The translations under genes and the position numbers were made by a program. The notes beneath the pieces were generated by a model. It saw nothing but the letters and a program-made list of their open reading frames with translations, was not told the DNA's origin and made no database searches. A DNA stretch of 64,000 nt from Aliamphritea hakodatensis (GTDB lineage Bacteria > Pseudomonadota > Gammaproteobacteria > Pseudomonadales > Balneatricaceae), in the NCBI RefSeq assembly GCF_024347195.1, contig NZ_AP025281.1:3534001-3598000 (forward strand), given 5' to 3'. This document shows positions 16,191-24,434 of the stretch, one piece after another (within the stretch, counting starts at the first letter, position 1; each line of letters begins with the position of its first letter).

Positions 16191-17507
16191 ATGACTGCTA
16201 TCAACATGGATGCCTTCTGGATGCCCTTTACGGCAAACAAAGACTTCAAACAACAGCCCCGCCTGCTGGACCGGGCTGAAGGTAATTACTACTTCAACGA
16301 ACAACAGCAACCGATTCTGGATGCCACCGCAGGCCTGTGGTGTGTCAACGCCGGCCACGGCCGCCATCAGATCGCCGATGCCGTCAGCCGCCAGCTTCGC
16401 AGCCTCGATTACGCCTCGCCATTCAACTTTGGCCACAGCATTGGGTTTGAATTTGCCAACCGTCTGGTGCAATACACCCCGGACCCGCTTAACAAGGTAT
16501 TTTTCACCAATTCAGGGTCTGAAGCGGTAGAGTCCGCCCTGAAAATTGCTCTGCAATATCAGCAGTCCCGTGGCAAGAGTGGCAAGTTCAAGCTCATCGG
16601 CCGGGAAATGGCCTACCACGGCGTCAACTTCGGCGGCATATCCGTGGGCGGACTTACCCCTAACCGAACCGGCTTTGGCCCGCTACTGGAAACCGACCAT
16701 CTGCCCCACACCCTGGACATTGAAAACAATGCCTTCAGCCGTGGCTTACCCGCAGAAGACCTGAGCAAGGCAGACGCGCTGGAATCTCTGATTAACTTCC
16801 ACAACGCCGACACCATTGCGGCGGTCATTATCGAACCGATAAGCGGTGCCGGCGGTGTCATCATGCCACCGGAAGGTTATCTGCAGCGTATCCGCGATAT
16901 CTGCACCCAACACGATATTCTGCTGATCTTCGACGAAGTCATCACCGGCTGGGGCCGGCTGGGATCACCGTTCGCTGCCACCGAATTTGGCGTCACTCCG
17001 GACATGATTACCTCTGCCAAGGGCATTACCAATGGCGTTATGCCCTTAGGTGCAGTGTTTGTCAGCGATCATATTCACGATCAGATCGTCAGCAACGCCG
17101 CCCCCGGCGCCATCGAGTTCTATCACGGTTATACCTATTCAGCCCACCCGGTTGCCTGTGCCGCCGGTCTGGCTACCCTGGATATCTATGATGAAGAACA
17201 GCTGCTCACCCGGGCCAGTGGTGCCATTGGCGATTACTTTGCCGATGCCCTGCACAGTCTGAAAGATGCGCCAAAGGTGGTGGATATCCGTAACTACGGT
17301 CTGGTGGGTGCAGTACAGTTCGATGCCAGCGTCGCCGCCAACGGCCCGGTTGGGCTGGACTTCCAGAAGAACTGTTTTAAGCGCGGCGTCATGGTGAGAA
17401 CCATGGGCAACATTGTCGCCTTCTCACCGCCGCTGACCATTGAGCCGGAACAAATTGATCAGTTAGTGAAAGTACTGCGGGAAACCGCCGAAGAAATGTT
17501 TGCCTGA
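16191..17507 (+). CDS. Omega-amino acid:pyruvate aminotransferase (class III)
   Basis: Class III PLP aminotransferase of 438 residues, closest in style to beta-alanine:pyruvate transaminase (OapT; PA0132 in Pseudomonas). Shared features are the DAFWMPFTANKDF start, GLWCVNAGHGR, NSGSEAVESALKIA, GREMAYHGVNFGG, IFDEVITGWGRLG and FYHGYTYSAHPVACAAG. The PLP lysine is K277 in TSAKGITNG. It is expected to transfer the terminal amino group of beta-alanine, taurine-like or other omega-amino acids to pyruvate. A clean terminator follows. The next gene is a convergent XRE-cupin regulator. The usual partner, methylmalonate semialdehyde dehydrogenase, is not adjacent. Confidence 0.9.
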   Translation: MTAINMDAFWMPFTANKDFKQQPRLLDRAEGNYYFNEQQQPILDATAGLWCVNAGHGRHQIADAVSRQLRSLDYASPFNFGHSIGFEFANRLVQYTPDPLNKVFFTNSGSEAVESALKIALQYQQSRGKSGKFKLIGREMAYHGVNFGGISVGGLTPNRTGFGPLLETDHLPHTLDIENNAFSRGLPAEDLSKADALESLINFHNADTIAAVIIEPISGAGGVIMPPEGYLQRIRDICTQHDILLIFDEVITGWGRLGSPFAATEFGVTPDMITSAKGITNGVMPLGAVFVSDHIHDQIVSNAAPGAIEFYHGYTYSAHPVACAAGLATLDIYDEEQLLTRASGAIGDYFADALHSLKDAPKVVDIRNYGLVGAVQFDASVAANGPVGLDFQKNCFKRGVMVRTMGNIVAFSPPLTIEPEQIDQLVKVLRETAEEMFA

Positions 17508-17566
17508 GCAGGCGCAGAGAAAATGGGGTGAGAGCCACCCACTCCCGGGAACCTGCCGGGATTTCA

Positions 17567-17604
17567 CGGGCTGCGGGGTGATCCCCTGCCAGCCCGTTTT
17601 TTTT
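17567..17604 (+). terminator. Intrinsic terminator of the omega-aminotransferase gene
   Basis: CGGGCTG (17567-17573) pairs with CAGCCCG (17590-17596), with an inner GGGG/CCCC helix, and is followed by eight T. Confidence 0.9.
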
Positions 17605-17618
17605 GAATCCTATACCTG

Positions 17619-18191
17619 TCAGGACATTCCCGGCTGGTGGAGCTTTGCCGGTAAGGGAACGTTTACTACACACAGCTCACATTCGGTATCACCGGTATTT
17701 CTGAAACGGTGTGGCCGGCTGCTGTCAAAGCAAAAGCCGTCGCCGGCCTGCAGCTCATACACCTGAAAACCCACCGTCAGTTCAATGCTGCCGTGCACCA
17801 CCACACCGGTTTTCTCACCGCTGCTCTGAAGCATTTCCGACCCGCTGTCGGCCCCCGGCGCAAACCGCTCCCGGGTAAAGTCAGCCAGGCGCTGCATGAC
17901 CCCGGCCCCTACCAGCTTGCGACTCCACTGTGCGTTGCCCACTTCCGGCATTTTATCCGCAGGAAATACTGCCAGGTCCGGCTGTATGTTGGCTAAATCC
18001 AGCGTAAAAAAATCACCGATAGAAATCGGAATACCGCTCAGCACCTTTTTCAGTGAACTCACGGACGGACTGACACCGTTTTTCTCGATCATCGAAATCG
18101 TGCTGTTAGTCACGCCAACCCGCTTCGCCAGTTCCCGCTGCGAAATTCCCTTCAACTTACGAATTGCTTTTAACCGTTCACCAACATCCAC
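17619..18191 (-). CDS. XRE-cupin transcriptional regulator, PuuR-like
   Basis: A 190-residue regulator: HTH_3 at about residues 4-60 (LKAIRKLKGISQRELAKRVG, then STISMIEKNGVSPS) and a cupin_2 domain at about 110-182 (VVVHGSIELTVGFQVYELQ, then DGFCFDSSRPHRFRNTGD). This is the architecture of PuuR, the putrescine-responsive repressor of E. coli, and of PauR. Aminotransferase, polyamine transport and SpuC-like genes nearby make an amine or amino-acid ligand plausible. It is convergent with the aminotransferase and divergent from the molybdopterin oxidoreductase, whose upstream region carries repeat elements. The target genes are inferred. Confidence 0.9.
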   Translation of the reverse strand: MDVGERLKAIRKLKGISQRELAKRVGVTNSTISMIEKNGVSPSVSSLKKVLSGIPISIGDFFTLDLANIQPDLAVFPADKMPEVGNAQWSRKLVGAGVMQRLADFTRERFAPGADSGSEMLQSSGEKTGVVVHGSIELTVGFQVYELQAGDGFCFDSSRPHRFRNTGDTECELCVVNVPLPAKLHQPGMS

Positions 18192-18323
18192 AGCCTTTCC
18201 CCGGTAACTACCTGTTTAACAGGATATTACCGGAGTGGAGCGCAGACTAACACTGCTACATCCCCGGAGAACTATGACAGTGACAGCTGAGCCTGATCAG
18301 CCGAAATCCGTACCGCACATCTC

Positions 18324-18376
18324 ACCCTATTGTGGGCCCTATTTTTCGTCACTAAGTGGGTCTTATAGGGTACCCA
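18324..18376. promoter_or_regulatory. Repeat cluster upstream of the molybdopterin oxidoreductase gene
   Basis: CCCTAT occurs at 18325-18330 and 18337-18342, and as its complement ATAGGG at 18365-18370. TGGGT (18357-18361) and ACCCA (18372-18376) form another inverted pair. The cluster lies in the 245-base divergent gap between the XRE-cupin gene and the oxidoreductase, about 60-110 bases before the latter, where operator sites would be expected. Confidence 0.4.
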
Positions 18377-18436
18377 ATATCCACGTACAGTAACCCATAG
18401 AATACTCTGCATAAAACAATAAAGATGGATCGCCAA

Positions 18437-20494
18437 ATGACCAGTCCTACACAGAGCAGTACCCCTCAGGTACAGGAAAAACTCAGCGTATGTCCGCTGG
18501 ACTGCCCGGACACCTGCAGCCTGAAAGTCACCGTCGCCGACAACAAAATCACCAAGATCCGCGGCTCGCAGGTCAACCCGCTCACCGAAGGCAGCATCTG
18601 CACCAAGGTTGCCCGCTATTACCCTGACTTCGTACACGGCCCCCGCCGGTTGCGGCATCCGCTGCTGCGTACCGGGCCAAGAGGCAGCGGCCAGTACCGG
18701 CAGATCAGCTGGGATGAAGCACTGGACCGGGTTCATCAGCGGCTGAGTCAGGCCATCGAAAACCATGGCAGCTCCAGCGTGCTGCCGTTTAACTATGCAG
18801 GCCCACACGGCAAACTCTCCGGCGGCTCGATGGACGTACGCTTCTTTAAAAAACTCGGAGGTACACGGCTGAACCGTGGCCCGCTGTGTGGTGGCGTGCG
18901 TTCACTGTCATACCGCTCACTGTACGGAAACAGCTCCCCGGGAATGCCACCGCAACAGGCAGAATTTGCTGACCTGATTCTGATCTGGGGCTGCAATGTC
19001 AGCGTTGCCAACCTGCATTTCATGCGTACCATTAAGCGGGCCAGAAAACGCGGCGCCAAACTGGTCGTCATTGATCCGCACCGTACCCAGGTTGCCCGGC
19101 AGGCAGACCTCTATCTGCAGGTCACACCGGGCAGCGATGTCAGCCTGGCACTGTACCTCACCGCCAGGCTTGCCGCTGCCGGGAAAATTGATACCAGTCG
19201 TCTGACAGAACTGACAACCGGTCTGGACGCGTATCTGGAACATGCCGCCGGCTATCTGGATACCGATCTGGAAAGCATCTGCGGCGTCTCTCCTGATACT
19301 GTTGAGCAGTTGACCGCGTTGCTGACCACGGCTGAAAGCATCACTGTTAATGTCGGTGTGGGGCTGGAACGGACCCGCAATGGCGGTGCCGCCTGCCGGG
19401 CAGCCTACAGCTTCCCGCTCCTGTTCGGCACGCTGGGTAAAGCCGGTAACGGGGTTATCGGCAGCTATGGACCGCTGTTTCCGGGAAACACTCAACTGAC
19501 AGACGTGCCTGAAAACAACGCGGCAGCCCAGCGGGAATTCAACATCATTGACGTATCTGATCACCTGTTGGACGCCGGTAGCAATGCCCCGGTGAAAGCC
19601 GTCTTCATTTATAACCATAACCCGGTCGCCACTCACCCGGATCAGCAAAAAATGATCCGTGCACTGAGCAATGAAGACCTGTTCATTGTTGGCTGCGATG
19701 TGGAAATGAATGACAGCATGCAATACGCCGATGTGATTTTGCCCGCCGCCACACACTTTGAACATCAGGACGCCTACTCCGCCTATGGTCACGGTTACCT
19801 GCAGCGGGCAGAGCCAGTGATTGCGCCGGTGGGTGAAGCCCTGCCCAATACGGAAATTTTCCGCCGCTTAGCAGCCAGATTTGGCTTCACTGACGCGGAG
19901 TTCCGCGCCAGTGACGAAGATCTGCTGGATCAGGCATTCAGCCTGAACAGGGAACAGCACGGCATCAGCAGTGTGCGGAAACTGCCAACGGATCAGGCCA
20001 TGTCTATGCAGGAAGCGGATTTCCGCTGGCTGAACAACCGCACACTGACCACCCCGAGCCAGAAAGCAGAACTGTATTCAGACACACTTCAGAATGGCTA
20101 TCAGGCCGGTTTACCGGAATATACGCCCATCCATGGCAACGCAGCTTACCAGCTGCTGTCACCGGCGTCAGACAAGCGTACCAACGCGACCTTTGGTGGC
20201 AATACAGCCTCTGACGGCCTGCAGATACTGGAACTGAACCCGGCGGACGCCGAACAACTGAAGGTAACTGACGGTGCTCCCCTGATCATCAGTAACCAGC
20301 TGGGCGAGGTAAAAGTACAGGCCAAACTGACTGATGCAGTCGCCAAAGGTATCGTACTGGTCGACAAAGGTGCCTGGTGCCACACCAGCTCTACCGGCCT
20401 GACCGTTAACGCGCTGATCAGTAACCGCAGCCGTACGGATATCGGCGACGGTGCCGCTTACTACGACACCTTTGTGGATATTCGCAAGGCTTAA
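18437..20494 (+). CDS. Molybdopterin oxidoreductase (DMSO reductase/formate dehydrogenase superfamily)
   Basis: A 685-residue protein of the Mo/W-bis-MGD superfamily. The N-terminal 4Fe-4S ligands are C19, C23, C27 and C55 (CPLDCPDTC, then GSICTK). The molybdopterin domains follow (VIDPHRTQVARQADLYLQV; KAVFIYNHNPVATHPDQQ; VGCDVEMNDSMQYADVILPA), and the C-terminal MGD domain lies near residues 570-680. Cys151 in GPLCGGVRSLSYRS is a possible metal ligand. There is no Tat signal, so it is probably cytoplasmic. ATG at 18437 has GGATCG suitably upstream; an in-frame ATG at 18425 is less well supported. No electron-transfer subunit is adjacent. Substrate unknown. Confidence 0.88.
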   Translation: MTSPTQSSTPQVQEKLSVCPLDCPDTCSLKVTVADNKITKIRGSQVNPLTEGSICTKVARYYPDFVHGPRRLRHPLLRTGPRGSGQYRQISWDEALDRVHQRLSQAIENHGSSSVLPFNYAGPHGKLSGGSMDVRFFKKLGGTRLNRGPLCGGVRSLSYRSLYGNSSPGMPPQQAEFADLILIWGCNVSVANLHFMRTIKRARKRGAKLVVIDPHRTQVARQADLYLQVTPGSDVSLALYLTARLAAAGKIDTSRLTELTTGLDAYLEHAAGYLDTDLESICGVSPDTVEQLTALLTTAESITVNVGVGLERTRNGGAACRAAYSFPLLFGTLGKAGNGVIGSYGPLFPGNTQLTDVPENNAAAQREFNIIDVSDHLLDAGSNAPVKAVFIYNHNPVATHPDQQKMIRALSNEDLFIVGCDVEMNDSMQYADVILPAATHFEHQDAYSAYGHGYLQRAEPVIAPVGEALPNTEIFRRLAARFGFTDAEFRASDEDLLDQAFSLNREQHGISSVRKLPTDQAMSMQEADFRWLNNRTLTTPSQKAELYSDTLQNGYQAGLPEYTPIHGNAAYQLLSPASDKRTNATFGGNTASDGLQILELNPADAEQLKVTDGAPLIISNQLGEVKVQAKLTDAVAKGIVLVDKGAWCHTSSTGLTVNALISNRSRTDIGDGAAYYDTFVDIRKA

Positions 20495-20500
20495 TGAACA

Positions 20501-20541
20501 AAGCCCTGTTATCTGGCCAGCAGATAACAGGGCTTACTTTT
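20501..20541 (+). terminator. Terminator with a perfect 15-base inverted repeat
   Basis: Positions 20501-20515 (AAGCCCTGTTATCTG) are exactly complementary to 20521-20535 around a 5-base loop, followed by ACTTTT. It should end the oxidoreductase transcript. Confidence 0.8.
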
Positions 20542-20637
20542 GAACATTCAGGGTCACTAATTTGCCCAACCTGAATGTGAATGCGCACTAATAATCAGAC
20601 CCATAAAAATTTTTTATGCTCTGATGATAATACGGCA

Positions 20638-21747
20638 TCAGCGACGCTGTTCACCGTAACGTGCATCAACAACTTCCCGCATCATTTTTTCAACAGCCTG
20701 TACAACTTTTAAACTGGCTTCTTCCATTACATTCAGATGCTGTGCCATCAGTTCAAAATTACCCTCTCTGCCGGCTTCAATAGCACTTCTGCCTGAATCA
20801 TGAACCAACTGATGCGGGCCATCCATTTCTCTGTAGCTGACTAAAGAACTGTAAATTTTTGAACCATCACCTTCAAAGTACCACTTACCCATGCGGCACT
20901 CTGTATGCCTGTTCGGTAACTCAGAAAATGACCGGGTTTCAATTTGCCGGTATACCGCATTTTTCCAGACAACATGGTCCAGCTTAACAGTATCTAAAAA
21001 CCCACGTACCGCTGCAATATCGATAACCTCCTGCATTCGGCGTGACCGGCTCAAAACCTGACTTACCACACCGTCAATCTGTTCTGATGAAACAGAAACC
21101 TCAGCCGCACTGGTCTGGTTCAGCTCAATCATTCCTTTGATGGCTGTTGTTTGTGTAATCACTTTAGAAACGAGCGACTCAATTTCAGCACTCGCATCAT
21201 GGGCTTTACTTGCAAGCCCTCTCACTTCATCCGCCACTACAGCAAAGCCACGCCCGGCCTCACCTGCCCGCGCAGCCTCAATCGCTGCATTAAGTGCAAG
21301 CAAATTTGTCTGATCAGAAATTTCCTGAATAGCAGATACCAACCGTGTAATAGAAACCGCTGTACGGTCCAGATGCAAAACAGACTCCATGCTCTCTTCT
21401 GCCTGCTTATTAATACAACCGGCACGGGACTCAAGTCTGGACAGAGCTTCACCTGTCTGCTCAAACATCATACCCAGTTGCTTTAAACCTTCCTGCTCAA
21501 CCGACAACTCCTCAGCACTGTTGGCCAGTCCGGTACGAATTGTCTCCAGCATGACCCCGCCTTTCAACTGGCTGGACATAACCTCCGAATCTGCTCTCAG
21601 GGATGTCTGAAAATATACATTCTGCTCCTTCTGCTCCAGAAGTTGCTGGCGCAAAAGGCTGATCTCCTGCTCGTGCAAAATATCTGCATTTTCCAGCGCT
21701 TCTTTTAACCGTTTATTTTCTTCAACCAAATGACGTCTGAAAAACAT
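20638..21747 (-). CDS. Soluble methyl-accepting chemotaxis protein with CZB zinc-binding domain
   Basis: A 369-residue chemoreceptor without membrane segments. It starts with a coiled coil (EENKRLKEALENADILHEQE), continues with the MCP signalling hairpin (the invariant EISDQTNLLALNAAIEAARA tip near residues 140-175) and ends in a chemoreceptor zinc-binding (CZB) domain (KLDHVVWKNAVY, then HTECRMGKWYFEGDG and PHQLVHDSGR). This is the TlpD-like layout of cytoplasmic receptors that sense oxidants, such as hypochlorite, through a Zn-Cys switch. ATG at 21747 has GGAG seven bases upstream; the frame stays open to 21771. A BLUF protein gene lies upstream on the same strand. No CheA/CheW is nearby. 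Confidence 0.93.
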   Translation of the reverse strand: MFFRRHLVEENKRLKEALENADILHEQEISLLRQQLLEQKEQNVYFQTSLRADSEVMSSQLKGGVMLETIRTGLANSAEELSVEQEGLKQLGMMFEQTGEALSRLESRAGCINKQAEESMESVLHLDRTAVSITRLVSAIQEISDQTNLLALNAAIEAARAGEAGRGFAVVADEVRGLASKAHDASAEIESLVSKVITQTTAIKGMIELNQTSAAEVSVSSEQIDGVVSQVLSRSRRMQEVIDIAAVRGFLDTVKLDHVVWKNAVYRQIETRSFSELPNRHTECRMGKWYFEGDGSKIYSSLVSYREMDGPHQLVHDSGRSAIEAGREGNFELMAQHLNVMEEASLKVVQAVEKMMREVVDARYGEQRR

Positions 21748-22067
21748 CTGACAACTCCAAAAAAGCAACAATCAGGTATTAAAATTCCGGACAAAACAAC
21801 ACAACCAAACGCCGAAAATCATAGAGTGAAAAGAACACAAAAAATAAGCAGAATCAATTAGATAAAATGACTAATCAGGCGAAATTACACAGTGTTTGCT
21901 TAAGATCAACAGCAACAACGGCAGCGTGATTAAAAACAGCGGTGAAACACCACTGGGCTCACCGGAAAAAAGCTGTAAGTTCCACCAGAAAGTTAACCTG
22001 ATAAATAATTAAACCGATAAAACAGATACTCAGAAAATAGCGGCAGACACACCTGCCTCCCTGTTTA
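21748..22067. other. Gap between the BLUF and chemoreceptor genes
   Basis: An AT-rich 320-base gap. It probably holds the leftward chemoreceptor promoter. I saw no clear sigma-28 type motif, terminator or ORF. Confidence 0.4.
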
Positions 22068-22511
22068 TTACAGATCCAGAAACGCATCCTTCATCCCGTG
22101 AAACTCCATCAGTATCTGATGGGCCAACTGGCCATTTGGCCGGCCAACACTCAGTAACCGGCGAATGCGACTGTCCAGCTGAGAATAATCATTGCGGGTG
22201 CGGTTGCCGAGAATGCGGCACCCCATACGCCAGTTAGCAAATTCACGGTCCTGCAAATCATCATTGGAGTAAATAATATCCATCGAATAATGGCGTTTAT
22301 CTGCCCGGATATCGGCAATGATCTGATCGATGGAAGCCGCCGGCCCTTCCAGCACCTGCATAAATACTGGCTTATCAAATAGCAGCAGGCCTGTAAGGCC
22401 CATATCTTTATTCTTCTTGCGCGACTGAAGCAGTAACTCACGCAAATCCTCTTCCTGAAAATCCAGTAATTCATGACTGATATAAGCAAACTGCTTTAAA
22501 TGCTCTGACAC
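22068..22511 (-). CDS. BLUF-domain blue-light photoreceptor
   Basis: A 147-residue short BLUF protein. The FAD-binding photosensory core is recognisable: Tyr10 (QFAYIS), Asn34 (RKKNKDMGLTGLLLF), Gln52 (FMQVLEGPA) and the W94/M96 segment (REFANWRMG). Tyr, Gln and Trp/Met are the photochemically important positions in AppA, PixD and YcgF. The remaining 45 residues form a helical cap and there is no output domain such as EAL, so signalling is likely by protein-protein contact, as in PixD. It is upstream of a soluble chemoreceptor gene on the same strand, so a joint photo/redox response is possible but unproven. Confidence 0.93.
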   Translation of the reverse strand: MSEHLKQFAYISHELLDFQEEDLRELLLQSRKKNKDMGLTGLLLFDKPVFMQVLEGPAASIDQIIADIRADKRHYSMDIIYSNDDLQDREFANWRMGCRILGNRTRNDYSQLDSRIRRLLSVGRPNGQLAHQILMEFHGMKDAFLDL

Positions 22512-22591
22512 CCGGCAACTCCTTTCTGATAGGCAATTCAGTGTGGCACAAAAACAGCTTTATTTCTAAGCAGTTAAGGCGCTGAACCGGC

Positions 22592-22628
22592 AAAAACAAA
22601 AACGCCGGCACATTTCGGTGCCGGCGTT
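22592..22628 (-). terminator. Intrinsic terminator of the potGHI operon
   Basis: Read leftwards, AACGCCGGCA (22628-22619) pairs with TGCCGGCGTT (22610-22601) and is followed by TTTGTTTTTG. It lies 26 bases past the potI stop. Confidence 0.9.
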
Positions 22629-22653
22629 ATATGCGTGAAGTCAGGCAACCGGC

Positions 22654-23472
22654 TTAATCGATCCGGTTCATCATTCGGTTCTGGCGGCGCATCTGCCAGA
22701 TAGCCCCGACCACACCCAGCGCCACAATGCCGATCATGATGGTCGCCAGGGCGTTTACTTCCGGCGTCACACCTAAGCGCACCTTGGAGAAGATCACCAT
22801 AGGCAGCGTACTGTTACCCGGGCCGGAGACGAAGCTGGCGATCACCAGATCATCCAGCGACAGGGTGAACGACAGCAGCCAGCCGGAGATGATCGCCGGG
22901 GAGATCAGCGGCAAGGTCACCAGGAAGAACAGGCTGAACGGCTTGGCCCCCAGGTCCATCGCGGCTTCTTCCAGCGATTCATCCATGGCAGATAAACGTG
23001 ACTGCACGATCACCGCCACATAGGCCAGACAGAAAGTACTGTGGGCAATGATGATGGTGCCGATGCCCCGGCCTGACGGCCAGCCAAAGGCCCCTTCCAT
23101 CGCCACAAACAGCAGCAACAGGGAGAGACCGGTAATGACTTCCGGCATCACCAGCGGCGCGGTGATCCAGCCGGACAGGACCAGCTTGCCCGGAAAGCGG
23201 CCCATCCGCGACAGCACGAAGCCCGCCAGGGTACCCAGCACCACCGCGATGGTGGCACTGAGGAAGGCAACTTTCAGACTCAGCCAGGCGGCGGTCATGA
23301 TCTGCTCGTTGTTAAACAGCGCGCTGTACCATTTCAGCGACCAGCCCCCCCACACGGTGACCAGTTTGGATTTGTTGAAACTGTAAACGATCAGCGCAAT
23401 GATCGGCGCGTACAGGAAGATAAATCCCAGGGTCGCGCTGGTGTTCAGGAACAGTGATTTACGTTGTTGCAT
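22654..23472 (-). CDS. potI: Polyamine ABC transporter permease, PotI-like
   Basis: Inner-membrane permease of 272 residues with six hydrophobic segments. The ABC-permease EAA motif is EEAAMDLGAKPFSLFFLVTL. The N-terminal LGFIFLYAPIIALIVYSFNK and SGPGNSTLPMVIFSKVRLGV are typical of PotI/PotC. The stop is followed by a strong terminator, so it ends the operon. Its start codon touches the potH stop. Substrate is most likely putrescine or a related amine, judging from PotG/PotH similarity and the neighbouring SpuC-like enzyme. Confidence 0.92.
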   Translation of the reverse strand: MQQRKSLFLNTSATLGFIFLYAPIIALIVYSFNKSKLVTVWGGWSLKWYSALFNNEQIMTAAWLSLKVAFLSATIAVVLGTLAGFVLSRMGRFPGKLVLSGWITAPLVMPEVITGLSLLLLFVAMEGAFGWPSGRGIGTIIIAHSTFCLAYVAVIVQSRLSAMDESLEEAAMDLGAKPFSLFFLVTLPLISPAIISGWLLSFTLSLDDLVIASFVSGPGNSTLPMVIFSKVRLGVTPEVNALATIMIGIVALGVVGAIWQMRRQNRMMNRID

Positions 23473-24434
23473 CAGGCTAGCTCCTTCCCGGCTTTAGTGT
23501 TTCGGATCAGCATGATCGGCAGGACCAGCACGATCAGCATCACGGTCGCTACGGCACTTGCCATCGGCCAGTCGCGGTTGAGGAAGAACTCGTCCCACAG
23601 CACCTTACCGATCATCAGGGTATCGGAGCCGCCCAGCAATGCCGGAATCACGTACTCACCTACCGCCGGAATGAACACCAGTAAGCAGCCGGCAATGATG
23701 CCCGGTACCGCCTGTGGCAGGGTAATGAGGAAGAAGTTCTGCAGCGGGCGTCCGCCCAGATCTTCCGCCGCTTCCAGCAGGGTCAGATCCATTTTTTCCA
23801 GCGCGGTGTACAGTGGCAGCACCATGAATGGCAGATAGGTATAAACGATGCCGATGTAGACGGCAAAGTCGGTCTGCAGCATGGTCAGCGGCTGATCGAT
23901 GATGCCAAAAGACAACAGAAATTCGTTGATCAGGCCGTTCTTTTTCAGGAAGCCCATCCAGGCGTATACCCGCAACAGGAAGGAGGTCCAGAATGGCAGG
24001 ATCACCAGCGACAGCAGTAAAATCCGGGTGGTGGATTTGCTGCGGGCGATCAGGTACGCCATCGGGAAGGCCACCAGTAAGGTAAAGAAGGTCGATACCG
24101 CAGCAATGCGGATCGAGCTTAAATAGGCTTCCAGATAGAAGGCGTCTTCAAACAGGTAAAGGTAGTTACCCAGGTTCAGCTTCAGGGTGGCAAAGGACTC
24201 TTCCGGGTCCCACTCCAGCAGGGAGCTGTACGGCGGAATCGAGATGGTCGGCTCCGCCAGGGAGATTTTGAACACCACCAGAAACGGCACGAAAAAGAAG
24301 ATGGCCAGCCACAGGCTTGGCAGTGAGATAACCGTCCAGCGGCCGAGACTCAGGTGACGTAATGCATAGATCAGGCGCCCCATACCTGACGCCGGCTTCT
24401 GGCCGGGGATATTCAGGGAAACCGGGGCGTTCAT
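23472..24434 (-). CDS. potH: Polyamine ABC transporter permease, PotH-like
   Basis: Permease subunit of 320 residues. It has a cytoplasmic N-terminus of about 35 residues, then LWLAIFFFVPFLVVFKISLA as the first membrane segment. The EAA loop is LLEAAEDLGGRPLQNFFLIT. It overlaps the potG stop by four bases (24431-24434) and the potI start by one base, indicating translational coupling across the three genes. It pairs with PotI to form the membrane channel. Confidence 0.93.
   Translation of the reverse strand: MNAPVSLNIPGQKPASGMGRLIYALRHLSLGRWTVISLPSLWLAIFFFVPFLVVFKISLAEPTISIPPYSSLLEWDPEESFATLKLNLGNYLYLFEDAFYLEAYLSSIRIAAVSTFFTLLVAFPMAYLIARSKSTTRILLLSLVILPFWTSFLLRVYAWMGFLKKNGLINEFLLSFGIIDQPLTMLQTDFAVYIGIVYTYLPFMVLPLYTALEKMDLTLLEAAEDLGGRPLQNFFLITLPQAVPGIIAGCLLVFIPAVGEYVIPALLGGSDTLMIGKVLWDEFFLNRDWPMASAVATVMLIVLVLPIMLIRNTKAGKELA

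Noticed and set aside
18917..19792. A 291-codon open frame antisense to the molybdopterin oxidoreductase
   Set aside because: Shadow of a well-supported gene.
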